From: Roseomonas mucosa
GTDB lineage: Bacteria; Pseudomonadota; Alphaproteobacteria; Acetobacterales; Acetobacteraceae
NCBI GenBank assembly: GCA_945878375.1
Contig: CAMDWG010000015.1
Span: forward strand, 28,000-91,999
Reading direction: 5' to 3'
Length of the DNA: 64,000 bases
The notes below the pieces were generated by a model. The model was not told the DNA's origin. It saw nothing but the letters and a program-made list of their open reading frames with translations, and ran no database searches. Each line of letters opens with the position of its first letter. The first letter of the stretch is position 1. This document shows, one piece after another, positions 45,337-53,865 of this stretch. Both the position numbers and the translations under genes were made by a program.

Positions 45337-46155
45337 ATGAAGCGCCTCGCAGCCCTCGTCGCCTGCCTGTTGCCGCTGGCCGGTCCTGCCGCCGCGCAGG
45401 CTGTCCGCGCGACCTATGAGGTCCACGCCGCCGGCATGGTGGTGATGGAGATCGAGGCGCGTTTCGACCTCTCGGCCGAGGATTACCGGGTCGAGACACG
45501 GGTGCGGACACGCGGCATCGCTGCTGTTTTCGCCTCGGGTGAGCAGACCACGCGGGTCAGCGGCGGCTGGTCGGGGGCAACGCCGCTGCCGGCCAGCTAT
45601 GTGTCCGAAGGGGTATGGCGGGGCCGCGCGCGGCGCACCGCGCTCGACTGGCAGGGCGGCGCCGTGCGCGTGGTCGCCCTGGTGCCCCCGAATGAGGAGG
45701 AGCGGGAGCCGGTCTCCGACGAACTGCGCCGCGGCACGGTGGATGCGCTGTCGGCGCTGGCGGGGCTTTCGCGGCAGGTCGGGGCGGATCGGGGCTGCGC
45801 GCTCTCCGCTCCGGTCTTCGATGGCCGCCAACGCAGCGACTTCACCGCCGCGAACGGACGGCGAGAGGTGATCCAGCCCTGGCGCGACGCTTGGCGCGGT
45901 GAAGCGCTGCGCTGCGATGTCGAAGGCGTGCAGGTCGCGGGCTTCCGCTTCGATGGGCAGTGGCGGGAGAATGCGACGCCGCGCCGCGCCGTCGCCTGGA
46001 TCGCGCCGCCCTATCCGGGCGCGCCGCCGCTTCCCGTCCGCGTGGACATGCCGAGCCGCTGGTTCGGCACCGCGACGGCGGTGCTGCTGCGGGCGGAACC
46101 GGTGGACCGCCTACAGGCGCGGCCGGCCGAGCGCCGCGCGGATCTCGCCCGCTAG
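45337..46155 (+). CDS. DUF3108 exported protein
   Basis: The 272-residue protein has a signal peptide (residues 1-20, ending GPAAA) and then the DUF3108 fold, recognised from ATYEVHAAGMVVMEIEARF (about residues 24-42) and YRVETRVRTRGI, with a beta-rich remainder. The family occurs widely in the periplasm of proteobacteria; its function is not known. The last 45 bases overlap the convergent gph gene. Confidence 0.82.
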   Translation: MKRLAALVACLLPLAGPAAAQAVRATYEVHAAGMVVMEIEARFDLSAEDYRVETRVRTRGIAAVFASGEQTTRVSGGWSGATPLPASYVSEGVWRGRARRTALDWQGGAVRVVALVPPNEEEREPVSDELRRGTVDALSALAGLSRQVGADRGCALSAPVFDGRQRSDFTAANGRREVIQPWRDAWRGEALRCDVEGVQVAGFRFDGQWRENATPRRAVAWIAPPYPGAPPLPVRVDMPSRWFGTATAVLLRAEPVDRLQARPAERRADLAR

Positions 46156-46770
46156 GTCGGCGGGGCTCGCCGCCACCGGCGCGCCATCGGCCATCGCCAG
46201 CGGGCCATAGCCCCAGCCGACGAAGACGCAGGGAAGGCCGGCGCCGCGCGCGGCCGCGATGTCGTTGCGGTGGTCGCCGATCATCACCGCCCCCGCGCCG
46301 ATTCCCCCCGCCTGTTCGATGGTCGCCAGCAGATGCGCCGGGTCGGGCTTGCGGACCGGGAAGCTGTCCCCCCCGCCGATCGCCGCGAAGCGGTCCAGCA
46401 GGCCGAGCGCCCCCAGCAGGTCCCGCGCCGGCCCGACCGGCTTGTTGGTGCAGACCGCCAGCCGCCAGCCGTCGCGGAACAGCGTGTCGAGCGCGGCCTC
46501 GATCCCGGGGAACAGGCGGGTCTCAACCGCCGAATGGGCCGTGTAGTCGGCCAGGAAGTGATCCAGCGCCGCGGCGTCGAAGGGGCGCTGCCTGGCGGCC
46601 AAGGCGCGTTCCACCAGCACTTTCGCGCCGTCACCGATCATCGCCACCACCTCCGCGCGGCTGAAGGGCGGCAGGCCGCGCGCGGTCATCAGCCGGTCAA
46701 GGGCGGCGTGCAGATCGGGCGCGCTATCCACCAGCGTCCCGTCCAGGTCGAAGACGGCCAATCGGGTCAT
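46111..46770 (-). CDS. gph: Phosphoglycolate phosphatase-like HAD enzyme
   Basis: The 219-residue protein has all HAD motifs: FDLDGTLVDSAPDL at residues 7-20, VCTNKP near 106, the KPDPAHLL lysine motif and MIGDHRNDIAAARGAG with the metal-binding Asp pair. It matches Gph, which removes 2-phosphoglycolate formed during oxygen stress or DNA repair. It is divergent from glmU, and its 3-prime end overlaps the DUF3108 gene. Confidence 0.9.
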   Translation of the reverse strand: MTRLAVFDLDGTLVDSAPDLHAALDRLMTARGLPPFSRAEVVAMIGDGAKVLVERALAARQRPFDAAALDHFLADYTAHSAVETRLFPGIEAALDTLFRDGWRLAVCTNKPVGPARDLLGALGLLDRFAAIGGGDSFPVRKPDPAHLLATIEQAGGIGAGAVMIGDHRNDIAAARGAGLPCVFVGWGYGPLAMADGAPVAASPADLAGEIRAALGRPRL

Positions 46771-46850
46771 GCAACCAGCGATAGGCTCCCCGCCGCGGCG
46801 CGGCAAGACGGTGCGCTTGCGGGGGAGCCCGGCGCGGACTACGCGGGGGC

Positions 46851-48161
46851 ATGACCACAGCCGCCATCATCCTCGCCGCCGGGCTCGGCACGCGCATGCG
46901 CTCCGCCCTGCCCAAGGTGCTGCACCCGGTCGCGGGCAAGCCCGCGCTGCGCCACCTGATCGACACCGCGGAGGCGGTCTTCGACCGCTGCGTGGTCGTC
47001 GTTGGGCCGGACATGCCGGCGGTCGAGCGGGCGGCGGCGCCGCACGCGACGGTGCTGCAGGCCGACCGGCTTGGCACCGGCCATGCGGCGCTGCAGGCCG
47101 CGTCGGCGCTCGAGGATCACGAGGGCGACGCGACGGTTCTCTACGGCGACAATGCGCTGATCACCGCGGAGACGATGCGTCGCTTGCGCGCGGCGCGGGA
47201 AGGGGCTGGGCTCGTGCTGCTGGCAATGCGGCCGGAGGATCCCCTGCGCTACGGAAGGCTGATCACGGACGCCTCTGGCGCGGTGACGCGCATCGTCGAA
47301 TGGGCGGACGCGTCAGAGGCGGAGCGCGCGATCCGGCTGTGCAATGCGGGCGTGGTCTCGGCGCCGGCACGGGACCTGTTCCGCTGGCTGCGCAGCGTGC
47401 GCAACGACAATGCCAAGGGCGAATACTACCTGACCGACGTGGTCTCGGTCGCCGCCGCCGAGGGCGTCCGCGTCATGGCCGTGGAGGCGCCGGCGACCGA
47501 GGTGCTCGGCATCGACAGCCGCAGCCAGCTCGCCATGGCCGAGGCCGAGATGCAGCGTCGCCTGCGCCGCGCCGCGATGGATGGCGGCGCCACGCTGATC
47601 CAGCCCGACAGCGTCGTGTTCAGCCACGACACCCGTCTGGGCCAGGATGTGACCATCGGCCCGAATGTGGTCTTCGCGCCGGGCGTGGTGGTGGAGGATG
47701 GCGTCGAGATCCGCGCCTTCAGCCATCTGGAAGGCTGCATGGTGAAGCGCGGCGCGGTGATCGGCCCCTTCGCGCGGCTGCGGCCGGGCACCGTGATCGA
47801 GCACGGCGCGCATGTCGGCAATTTCGTGGAGCTGAAGGCCGCCGTGCTCGGCGCCGGCGCCAAGGCGAACCACCTGAGCTATCTCGGCGATGCCGAGATC
47901 GGCGCGGGTGCGAATATCGGCGCGGGCACCATCACCTGCAATTACGATGGTGTGAACAAGCACCGCACCGTGATCGGGGCAGGGGCCTTCATCGGCTCCG
48001 ACACCGCCCTGGTCGCGCCGGTGCGCGTCGGCGCGCGCGCCCTGGTGGGCGCGGGCAGCGTGATCACGGAGGATGTGCCGGATGACGCGCTGGCGATTGC
48101 GCGCGGGCGGCAGGCGAACAAGGCCGGGCGCGGTTTCAAGGGGAAGACGCCGAAGGGCTGA
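46851..48161 (+). CDS. glmU: Bifunctional UDP-GlcNAc pyrophosphorylase/acetyltransferase
   Basis: The 436-residue enzyme makes UDP-GlcNAc for peptidoglycan and LPS. The uridylyltransferase half has LAAGLGTRMRSALPKVLHP at residues 9-27 and YGDNALI near 98. The acetyltransferase half is a left-handed beta-helix of hexapeptides (such as GPFARLRPGTVIEHGAHVGN), with the catalytic region KANHLSYLGDAEIG and ITCNYDG near residues 340-365. The length is slightly below the usual 450. It is followed by repeat copy B. Confidence 0.96.
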   Translation: MTTAAIILAAGLGTRMRSALPKVLHPVAGKPALRHLIDTAEAVFDRCVVVVGPDMPAVERAAAPHATVLQADRLGTGHAALQAASALEDHEGDATVLYGDNALITAETMRRLRAAREGAGLVLLAMRPEDPLRYGRLITDASGAVTRIVEWADASEAERAIRLCNAGVVSAPARDLFRWLRSVRNDNAKGEYYLTDVVSVAAAEGVRVMAVEAPATEVLGIDSRSQLAMAEAEMQRRLRRAAMDGGATLIQPDSVVFSHDTRLGQDVTIGPNVVFAPGVVVEDGVEIRAFSHLEGCMVKRGAVIGPFARLRPGTVIEHGAHVGNFVELKAAVLGAGAKANHLSYLGDAEIGAGANIGAGTITCNYDGVNKHRTVIGAGAFIGSDTALVAPVRVGARALVGAGSVITEDVPDDALAIARGRQANKAGRGFKGKTPKG

Positions 48162-48212
48162 CGGGGGCGGGGGGCGTGCCTATCTTCGGCGCCCAGGCCG
48201 CGCCATGCCGAA

Positions 48213-48368
48213 GGTTTCGCGGCCCCCTCCCCAACCAGCCTGCGGCGCTGCGGCAATGCCGCTGCCCCCCGCTCACGCGGGAGAGGGCGTTGGAGGCGCC
48301 TTGTTTCCCTCTCCCGCGTGAGCGGGGGAGGGTGGCCGCGAAGCGGCCGGGTGGGGGCGCGAACGACC
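48213..48368. repeat. GC-rich palindromic repeat, copy B (compound)
   Basis: The element contains an inverted, slightly diverged copy of the module found at 52855 and 60128 (recognised by GCAATGCCGCTGCCCCCCGC), then CCCTCTCCCGCGTGAGCGGG and a right end GTGGGGGCGCGAACGACC. It fills much of the 434-base gap between glmU and the glutathione reductase gene. Confidence 0.7.
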
Positions 48369-48413
48369 TGCCAGAACGGGCCAGCCGGACCAAACAGGAA
48401 GGATAGGCCAGCG

Positions 48414-48599
48414 ATGCCCGAGACCACCGCCGGGCTGCCGCTGACGGAGCCGGATCTGTGCCGCCAGGGCGGATCGCGACGGAGGTCGCAGCCCTTCGGC
48501 GACGTGAAGGAAAGCGGCCTCGGCTGAGAAGGCGCGAAGGCCGAGATGGAGGATTATCTCTAGATCGAGTGCCTTGCCTTGGGTAGGGTCGGGACGTGA
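48414..48599 (+). pseudogene. Collapsed aldehyde dehydrogenase gene (succinate-semialdehyde type)
   Basis: AAGGA and an ATG open a frame whose first residues, TAGLPLTEPDLCRQ, resemble the N-terminus of NAD(P)-dependent succinate-semialdehyde dehydrogenases. After about 25 codons it jumps to PFGDVKESGLG, then a TGA where the family has Arg, EGAKAEMEDYL, a TAG where the family has Glu, and IECLALG. These fit the extreme C-terminus of GabD-type enzymes. Nearly the whole middle of the gene is missing and two nonsense changes follow. The C-terminal match is clear; the N-terminal match is weaker. Confidence 0.7.
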
Positions 48600-49972
48600 C
48601 CTACGACTTCGACCTTTTCGTCATCGGCGGCGGCTCTGGCGGCGTGCGCTGCGCGCGCATCGCGGCGGGGCATGGCGCCCGCGTGGGCGTCGCGGAGGAA
48701 CGCTTCTGGGGCGGCACCTGCGTCAATGTCGGCTGCGTGCCCAAGAAGATCATGGTCAACGCTGCCGAATACGGCATGTGGGCCGAGGACGCCGCCGCCT
48801 TCGGCTGGGACATCACCACCCACGGCCATGACTGGGCGAAGCTCGCCGCCGCGCGCGATACGGAAGTCACGCGCCTTTCGGCCATCTACGACAGGCTGCT
48901 GAAGGGCGCGGGTGCGACCACCTTCGATGCCCGCGCCACCTTCCTCGACGCGCATACGCTCGATGTCGGCGGGCGGCGCGTGACGGCGGAGCGGATCGTG
49001 ATCGCGGTCGGCGGTGCGCCGCAGCGGCTCGATATCCCCGGCGCGGAGCTTGGGCTGATCTCGGATGATCTCTTCACGCTGAAGTCGCTGCCGAAGCGCG
49101 TCGCGGTGCTGGGTTCGGGCTATATCGCGGTTGAATTCGCCTCCCTGCTGCGCGGCCTGGGCGCGGAGGTCGAGCTGGTCTATCGCGCCAGCCTGCCGCT
49201 GCGCGGCTTCGACGAGGATATCCGCGCCGCGCTGGCCGAGGCGCTGACCGCTCAGGGCATCCGCCTGAACCCCGATGTCGCGCCGACCCGCATCACCCGC
49301 GCGGGCGACGCCTTGCTGCTCGGCCTGTCCACCCATGCGGTGCGGGAGGTGGATGCGGTCTTCTTCTGCACCGGCCGCGTTCCTTACACCAAGTCGCTGG
49401 GGCTCGATGCGGCGAGTGTGGCCACCACCGCGGGCGGCGCCATCGTGGTGGATGACGACCACGCCACCAGCCAGCCCCATATCTTCGCCGTCGGCGATGT
49501 TGTGGACCGCGTGAACCTGACGCCGATGGCCACCGCCACCGGCCATGCGCTGGCCGATACGCTGTTCGGCAACCGCCCGCGCCGCGCGAGCTACGACAAC
49601 GTCCCCTCCGCCGTCTTCACCTCCCCGCCCATCGCCACCGTCGGGCTGACGGAAGACCAGGCCGCGTCGCGCGGGGCGGTGGATATCTACCTGACCCGCT
49701 TCACCCCGATGCGCCTGACGATCAGCAAGCGGGACGGGCGCAAGACCTTGATGAAGCTGGTGGTGGACCAGGCAACCCAGCGCATCCTCGGCGCCCATAT
49801 GCTGGGGGAGGACGCGGCCGAGATCATGCAGGGCATCGGCATCGCGGTGGTGATGGGCGCGACCAAGCAGGATTTCGACCGCACCATCGGCATCCATCCG
49901 ACGGCGGCCGAGGAATTCGTGACGCTCCGGACCCGGGCCCGTGAAGCCGGGGTCAAGCCGGGCGGCGCCTAG
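48596..49972 (+). CDS. gor: Glutathione-disulfide reductase
   Basis: The 458-residue flavoenzyme reduces oxidised glutathione with NADPH. The FAD motif is VIGGGSGGVRCARIAA (residues 9-24), and the redox-active disulfide motif GGTCVNVGCVPKK is at residues 39-51. The second dinucleotide site has VLGSGYIAVEFASLLRGLGA near 171, with YRASLPLRGFD downstream where Gor has NADPH-binding arginines. The C-terminal HPTAAEEFVTLR supplies the catalytic His-Glu pair. It starts with GTG within the last codons of the dehydrogenase remnant. Confidence 0.94.
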   Translation: MTYDFDLFVIGGGSGGVRCARIAAGHGARVGVAEERFWGGTCVNVGCVPKKIMVNAAEYGMWAEDAAAFGWDITTHGHDWAKLAAARDTEVTRLSAIYDRLLKGAGATTFDARATFLDAHTLDVGGRRVTAERIVIAVGGAPQRLDIPGAELGLISDDLFTLKSLPKRVAVLGSGYIAVEFASLLRGLGAEVELVYRASLPLRGFDEDIRAALAEALTAQGIRLNPDVAPTRITRAGDALLLGLSTHAVREVDAVFFCTGRVPYTKSLGLDAASVATTAGGAIVVDDDHATSQPHIFAVGDVVDRVNLTPMATATGHALADTLFGNRPRRASYDNVPSAVFTSPPIATVGLTEDQAASRGAVDIYLTRFTPMRLTISKRDGRKTLMKLVVDQATQRILGAHMLGEDAAEIMQGIGIAVVMGATKQDFDRTIGIHPTAAEEFVTLRTRAREAGVKPGGA

Positions 49973-50043
49973 GCCCCCCTTCGGTTTGCCAAGCCTGACG
50001 GCCTCGCTATGGTACCCCGACTAGGTTGTGGAGCACCCGAAAT

Positions 50044-51423
50044 ATGTCGACGCGCGCGTGGAGCCCGGCTTCCTGGCGGGCCATGCCGATCCGCCAGGTC
50101 CCGGATTATCCGGACCAGGCCCGGTTGCAGGCGATGGAAGACAAGCTGCGCCGCTTCCCCCCCCTCGTCTTCGCGGGTGAGGCGGAGCGGCTGAAGGCAC
50201 AGCTCGCGCGCGCGGGCGATGGATCGGCCTTCGTCCTCCAGGGCGGCGATTGCGCGGAAAGCTTCGCCGAATTCAACACCAACACCATCCGCGACACCTT
50301 CCGCGTGCTGCTCCAGATGGCCGTGGTGCTGACCTTCGGCGGCGGGCTGCCGGTGGTGAAGCTCGGCCGCATGGCGGGCCAGTTCGCCAAGCCGCGTTCG
50401 TCGGACACCGAGACGATCGGGGGCGAAACGCTGCCCTCCTATCGCGGCGACATCATCAACGGCCCGGACTTCACGGCGGAAGCGCGGGTGCCCGATCCGA
50501 ACCGGATGGAATTCGCCTATCTGCAATCGGCCTCCACGCTGAACCTGCTGCGCGCCTTCGCCACCGGCGGCTATGCCGACCTGCACCAGGTCCATCGCTG
50601 GAACCTGGATTTCGCGCGCCGCAGCCCGCTGGCCGGGCGGTATGAGGATCTGGCCCACCGGATCGATGAGACGCTGTCCTTCATGTCCGCCTGCGGCATG
50701 TCCGACCTGCCCCAGGTGCGGGAGACGGATTTCTACACCTCCCACGAATCCCTGCTGCTGCCTTTCGAGGAAGCGCTGACGCGCGAATCCTCGGTCCATC
50801 CGGGGCGGCATTGGGCCTGCAGCGCCCACTTCCTCTGGATCGGCGACCGCACGCGCCAGCCGGATGGCGCGCATGTGGAATTCATGCGCGGCGTGCAGAA
50901 CCCGATCGGCATGAAGGTCGGCCCGACCATGGAGCCCGACGAACTGGTCCGCCTGACCGAAATCCTGAACCCGGCGAATGAGAAGGGGCGGCTTACCCTG
51001 ATCTCCCGCATGGGGGCGGAACAGGTGGAGGCGAAGCTGCCGCCGCTGCTGCGCGCGGTGAAGAAGGCTGGGCGCAACGTGGTCTGGATCAGCGACCCGA
51101 TGCATGGCAACGGCGTGAAGGCCGGCGCCTACAAGACCCGCAGCTTCGACGCCATCCTGACCGAGGTGAAGCGCTTCTTCGACTGCCACGCCGCGGAAGG
51201 CACCGTGCCGGCCGGCGTGCATGTGGAGATGACGGGCCTCAACGTCACCGAATGCCTCGGCGGCGCGCATCGCCTGACGGAAGCCGATCTCAGCGCCAAC
51301 TACGCCACCTCCTGCGATCCGCGCCTGAATGCGGAACAGTCGCTGGAACTGGCCTTCCTGCTGGCGGAGGAGCTGAAGGCCCGCCGCGTCGGCACGCAGA
51401 CCCCGGCCCAGGCCGCGCAATGA
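50044..51423 (+). CDS. Class II (plant-type) DAHP synthase
   Basis: The 459-residue enzyme condenses phosphoenolpyruvate and erythrose-4-phosphate, the first step of aromatic amino-acid synthesis. Landmarks are [14 protein letters not shown] (residues 67-80, metal-site Cys), [16 protein letters not shown] near 109, [14 protein letters not shown] near 235 and a C-terminal SDPMHGNG and [15 protein letters not shown]. The upstream frame extends a few codons without a good start; MSTRAWSPA is chosen. The stop overlaps the next gene by ATGA. Confidence 0.95.
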   Translation: MSTRAWSPASWRAMPIRQVPDYPDQARLQAMEDKLRRFPPLVFAGEAERLKAQLARAGDGSAFVLQGGDCAESFAEFNTNTIRDTFRVLLQMAVVLTFGGGLPVVKLGRMAGQFAKPRSSDTETIGGETLPSYRGDIINGPDFTAEARVPDPNRMEFAYLQSASTLNLLRAFATGGYADLHQVHRWNLDFARRSPLAGRYEDLAHRIDETLSFMSACGMSDLPQVRETDFYTSHESLLLPFEEALTRESSVHPGRHWACSAHFLWIGDRTRQPDGAHVEFMRGVQNPIGMKVGPTMEPDELVRLTEILNPANEKGRLTLISRMGAEQVEAKLPPLLRAVKKAGRNVVWISDPMHGNGVKAGAYKTRSFDAILTEVKRFFDCHAAEGTVPAGVHVEMTGLNVTECLGGAHRLTEADLSANYATSCDPRLNAEQSLELAFLLAEELKARRVGTQTPAQAAQ

Positions 51424-52616
51424 ACGACAGCGAGGCGGGTGCCCCGACCACCGGCCCCGCGAGCCATGCCGTCGCGGTGGATGATCCATCCATCACGGCG
51501 CGCACGGACAGCTACTTCAACCGCACCAAGGCCATCGTCAGCCGCTTCGGCGATTGCCGCGTGACCTATGCGGTCTTCCTCCGTCGCCCCGTGATCTCCG
51601 CCCCGCGCCTCGCGCTGGACTGGCTGGCGGCGGTGGCGGCGCAGCGCGGCACATCCTTCGACATCGAGCTGATGCATGAGGAAGGCGCCTGGGTCGGCGC
51701 CGGCGACCCGCTGTTCTACCTCTCGGGTTCCTTCGTGCAGTTGGTCGATCTCGAGACCATCATCCTGCAGAAGCTCGGCGCGGCCTGCGTCGCCGCGCAC
51801 AACGCCTACCAGATGTGCGTCGAATTGCCGGGCGTGCCCTTCCTCGCGATGGAAGCGCGCCACTGCGCCGGCGCCGAGATGCAGGAGATGATGGCCTATG
51901 CCGCCGCCGTCGGCGGCGCGGCGGCGCGGCGCGAGGGCGCCAAGGGCTTCATCGGCAACGCCAATGACGCGACCGCGCATTGGTTCGGCGCGGAGCGGGG
52001 CAGGGGTACCATGCCGCATGCCCTGATCGGCTATGCGGGCTCCACCGTCCGCGCGGCCGAGATGTTCCACGCCACCTTCCCCGACGCCGACCTGACCGTG
52101 CTGACCGACTATTTCGGCCGCGAGGTCACTGACGGGCTGGAGGTCTGCCGCCGCTTCCCCGAACTGGCCGGGGCGGGGCGGATGGCGGTGCGGCTCGACA
52201 CCCATGGCGGCCGCTTCCTGGAAGGGCTGGACCCGGCGGAATCCTATGCCGTGCTGGAACGCCACGCCCCCAACGCCGTCCGCCGCTACCGCAGCGAGAC
52301 GGAATTGCGCCACCTCGTCGGCACCGGCGTGTCCGCCGCCGCCATCTGGCGCGTGCGGGAAGCGCTGGACGAGGCCGGCTTCCCCAAGGTGCGGATCGTC
52401 GCCTCCTCCGGCTTCGGGGTGGGCAAGTGCCGGGTGATGGCGGAAGCGAAGGCGCCGATCGATGTGGTCGGCACCGGCAGCTTCATCCCCGATGCCTGGT
52501 CCGAGACCTACGCCACCGCCGACATCGTCGAATATGACGGCCAGAAGCGGGTGAAGGTCGGCCGCGAATTCCTCCTCCGCAGCGTGCCGCGCCGGAAGGG
52601 CGCCGGGGCGGGCTGA
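51420..52616 (+). CDS. Nicotinate phosphoribosyltransferase-family enzyme
   Basis: The 398-residue protein fits the NAPRTase/QPRTase-like fold of the shorter archaeal type. It starts with [16 protein letters not shown] (about residues 24-39). [16 protein letters not shown] and [20 protein letters not shown] (about residues 178-220) match the ribose-phosphate-binding region, and [20 protein letters not shown] is near the end. It probably joins nicotinate or a related ring acid to PRPP. The overlap with DAHP synthase is unusual; no shared pathway is obvious. Repeat copies C1 and C2 follow. Confidence 0.82.
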   Translation: MNDSEAGAPTTGPASHAVAVDDPSITARTDSYFNRTKAIVSRFGDCRVTYAVFLRRPVISAPRLALDWLAAVAAQRGTSFDIELMHEEGAWVGAGDPLFYLSGSFVQLVDLETIILQKLGAACVAAHNAYQMCVELPGVPFLAMEARHCAGAEMQEMMAYAAAVGGAAARREGAKGFIGNANDATAHWFGAERGRGTMPHALIGYAGSTVRAAEMFHATFPDADLTVLTDYFGREVTDGLEVCRRFPELAGAGRMAVRLDTHGGRFLEGLDPAESYAVLERHAPNAVRRYRSETELRHLVGTGVSAAAIWRVREALDEAGFPKVRIVASSGFGVGKCRVMAEAKAPIDVVGTGSFIPDAWSETYATADIVEYDGQKRVKVGREFLLRSVPRRKGAGAG

Positions 52617-52651
52617 GTGTCCTTCGCCATTCGCGCCGGATGACCGCGGCC

Positions 52652-52726
52652 GGTCGTGCCCCCTCCCGCCCGCTGTGCGGGCACCCTCCCCCGCATGCGG
52701 GGGAGGGATGGGGAGGGGGCGCGACC
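52652..52726. repeat. GC-rich palindromic repeat, copy C1
   Basis: This 75-base copy shows the fold best. An outer stem (GGTCGTGCCCCCTCCC with GGGAGGGGGCGCGACC, one mismatch) encloses a GCCCGC/GCGGGC hairpin (52668-52682) and an 11-bp CCCTCCCCCGC/GCGGGGGAGGG hairpin (52684-52707). This makes a three-arm structure. Confidence 0.75.
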
Positions 52727-52780
52727 GCCCTATTTGGCTTGTGATGGTGGGGACGGGGTTGCCCTTGCGTCCTGAGGTCA

Positions 52781-52927
52781 GTCGCGCCCCCTCCCGCCCG
52801 CTGCGCGGGCACCCTCCCCCGCCCAGCGGGAGAGGGGCGCCGGGCCCGACCTCGCTCCCTCTCCCGCGTAGCGGGGGGCAGCGGCACTGCCGCTGCGCCG
52901 AAGGCTGGGTGGGGAGGGGGCACGACC
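52781..52927. repeat. GC-rich palindromic repeat, copy C2 (compound)
   Basis: The 147-base copy begins AGTCGCGCCCCCTCCC and ends GGGAGGGGGCACGACC. Its inside carries the GCCCGC/GCGGGC hairpin and a 54-base module (52855-52908) identical to 60128-60181. Copies C1 and C2 occupy most of the 324-base gap between the phosphoribosyltransferase and EamA genes. Confidence 0.75.
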
Positions 52928-52940
52928 GCCCTTCCCATCC

Positions 52941-53834
52941 ATGATGACCCCCGACCCCGCACGCGAACGCCGCATCGGCTATGCTTGCGCCTTCGCGGTG
53001 CTCTTCGTCTGGACCGGCTTCCTGCTGTCCTCCCGCCTGTCGCAGCAGCAGGACTTCACGCCCTGGGATGTGGCGGCGCTGCGCTATGGCGGCGCCTTCC
53101 TCGCGGCGCTGCCGCTGGCGGCCTGGCTTGGCTGGCCGCGCCTGCCGCCGTTGCGCCTGGTCGCCATCGTCGCGACGGCGGCCTTCGGCTTTCCGCTGTT
53201 TGCCTATCACGGCTTCGCCTTCGCGCCGGCCGCGCATGGCGGGGTGATGCTGCCGGGCACGCTGCCCTTCCTGACCGCGGCGCTCGGCGCGGTGGTGCTG
53301 GCGGAGGCCTGGACGCGGCGGCGCGTCGTCTCCCTCGCGGTGGTGGCCTGCGGCATCCTGCTGCTGGCGACGGATACCTTCGGCGACCATCCCGGCGCCT
53401 GGCGGGGCGACCTGCTGTTCCTGGCGGGGTCCTGCTGCTGGGCGACCTATACGGTGCTGGTCAGGCTGTGGGGCGTGTCGGCTGTCACGGCGACGCTGTC
53501 GGCCGCGCTCTGGGCGGCGCCGGTCTATCTGCCGGTCTGGTGGCTGCTGCTGCCGTCCAACCTCGCCGCCGTGCCGGCCGGGCCGTTGGCGTGGCAATTC
53601 ATCTACCAGGGAGTCTTCGCGGTGCTGGTCGCGGGCTTCCTGTTCACCCGGGCGGTGACGGCCATCGGCGCGCCGCGCACGACCACCATCACCTCCCTGG
53701 TCCCGGCGATGGCCGCGCTGGCCGCATGGCCGCTGCTCGGCGAGCCGCTCGGCGCGCTCGGGCTGGTCGGGGTCGGGCTGGTCTCGGCGGGGATGGTGCT
53801 GGGCGTGCTCACCCCGTCGCGCCGGGCGGCTTGA
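52941..53834 (+). CDS. EamA/DMT-family transporter
   Basis: The 297-residue inner-membrane protein has ten hydrophobic segments arranged as two EamA repeats, with AFGFPLFAYHGFAFAPAAHG near residue 75 and FLFTRAVTAIGAPRTTTITS and the VPAMAALAAWPLLGEP stretch near 235-268. Such proteins export metabolites; the substrate is not determinable. It starts with tandem ATG codons just beyond repeat copy C2 and has no clear ribosome-binding site. The degenerate NAD synthetase homologue follows 31 bases later. Confidence 0.88.
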   Translation: MMTPDPARERRIGYACAFAVLFVWTGFLLSSRLSQQQDFTPWDVAALRYGGAFLAALPLAAWLGWPRLPPLRLVAIVATAAFGFPLFAYHGFAFAPAAHGGVMLPGTLPFLTAALGAVVLAEAWTRRRVVSLAVVACGILLLATDTFGDHPGAWRGDLLFLAGSCCWATYTVLVRLWGVSAVTATLSAALWAAPVYLPVWWLLLPSNLAAVPAGPLAWQFIYQGVFAVLVAGFLFTRAVTAIGAPRTTTITSLVPAMAALAAWPLLGEPLGALGLVGVGLVSAGMVLGVLTPSRRAA

Positions 53835-53865
53835 TCCGCGCGCCGCGCGGCGGGACAAGCCGGGG

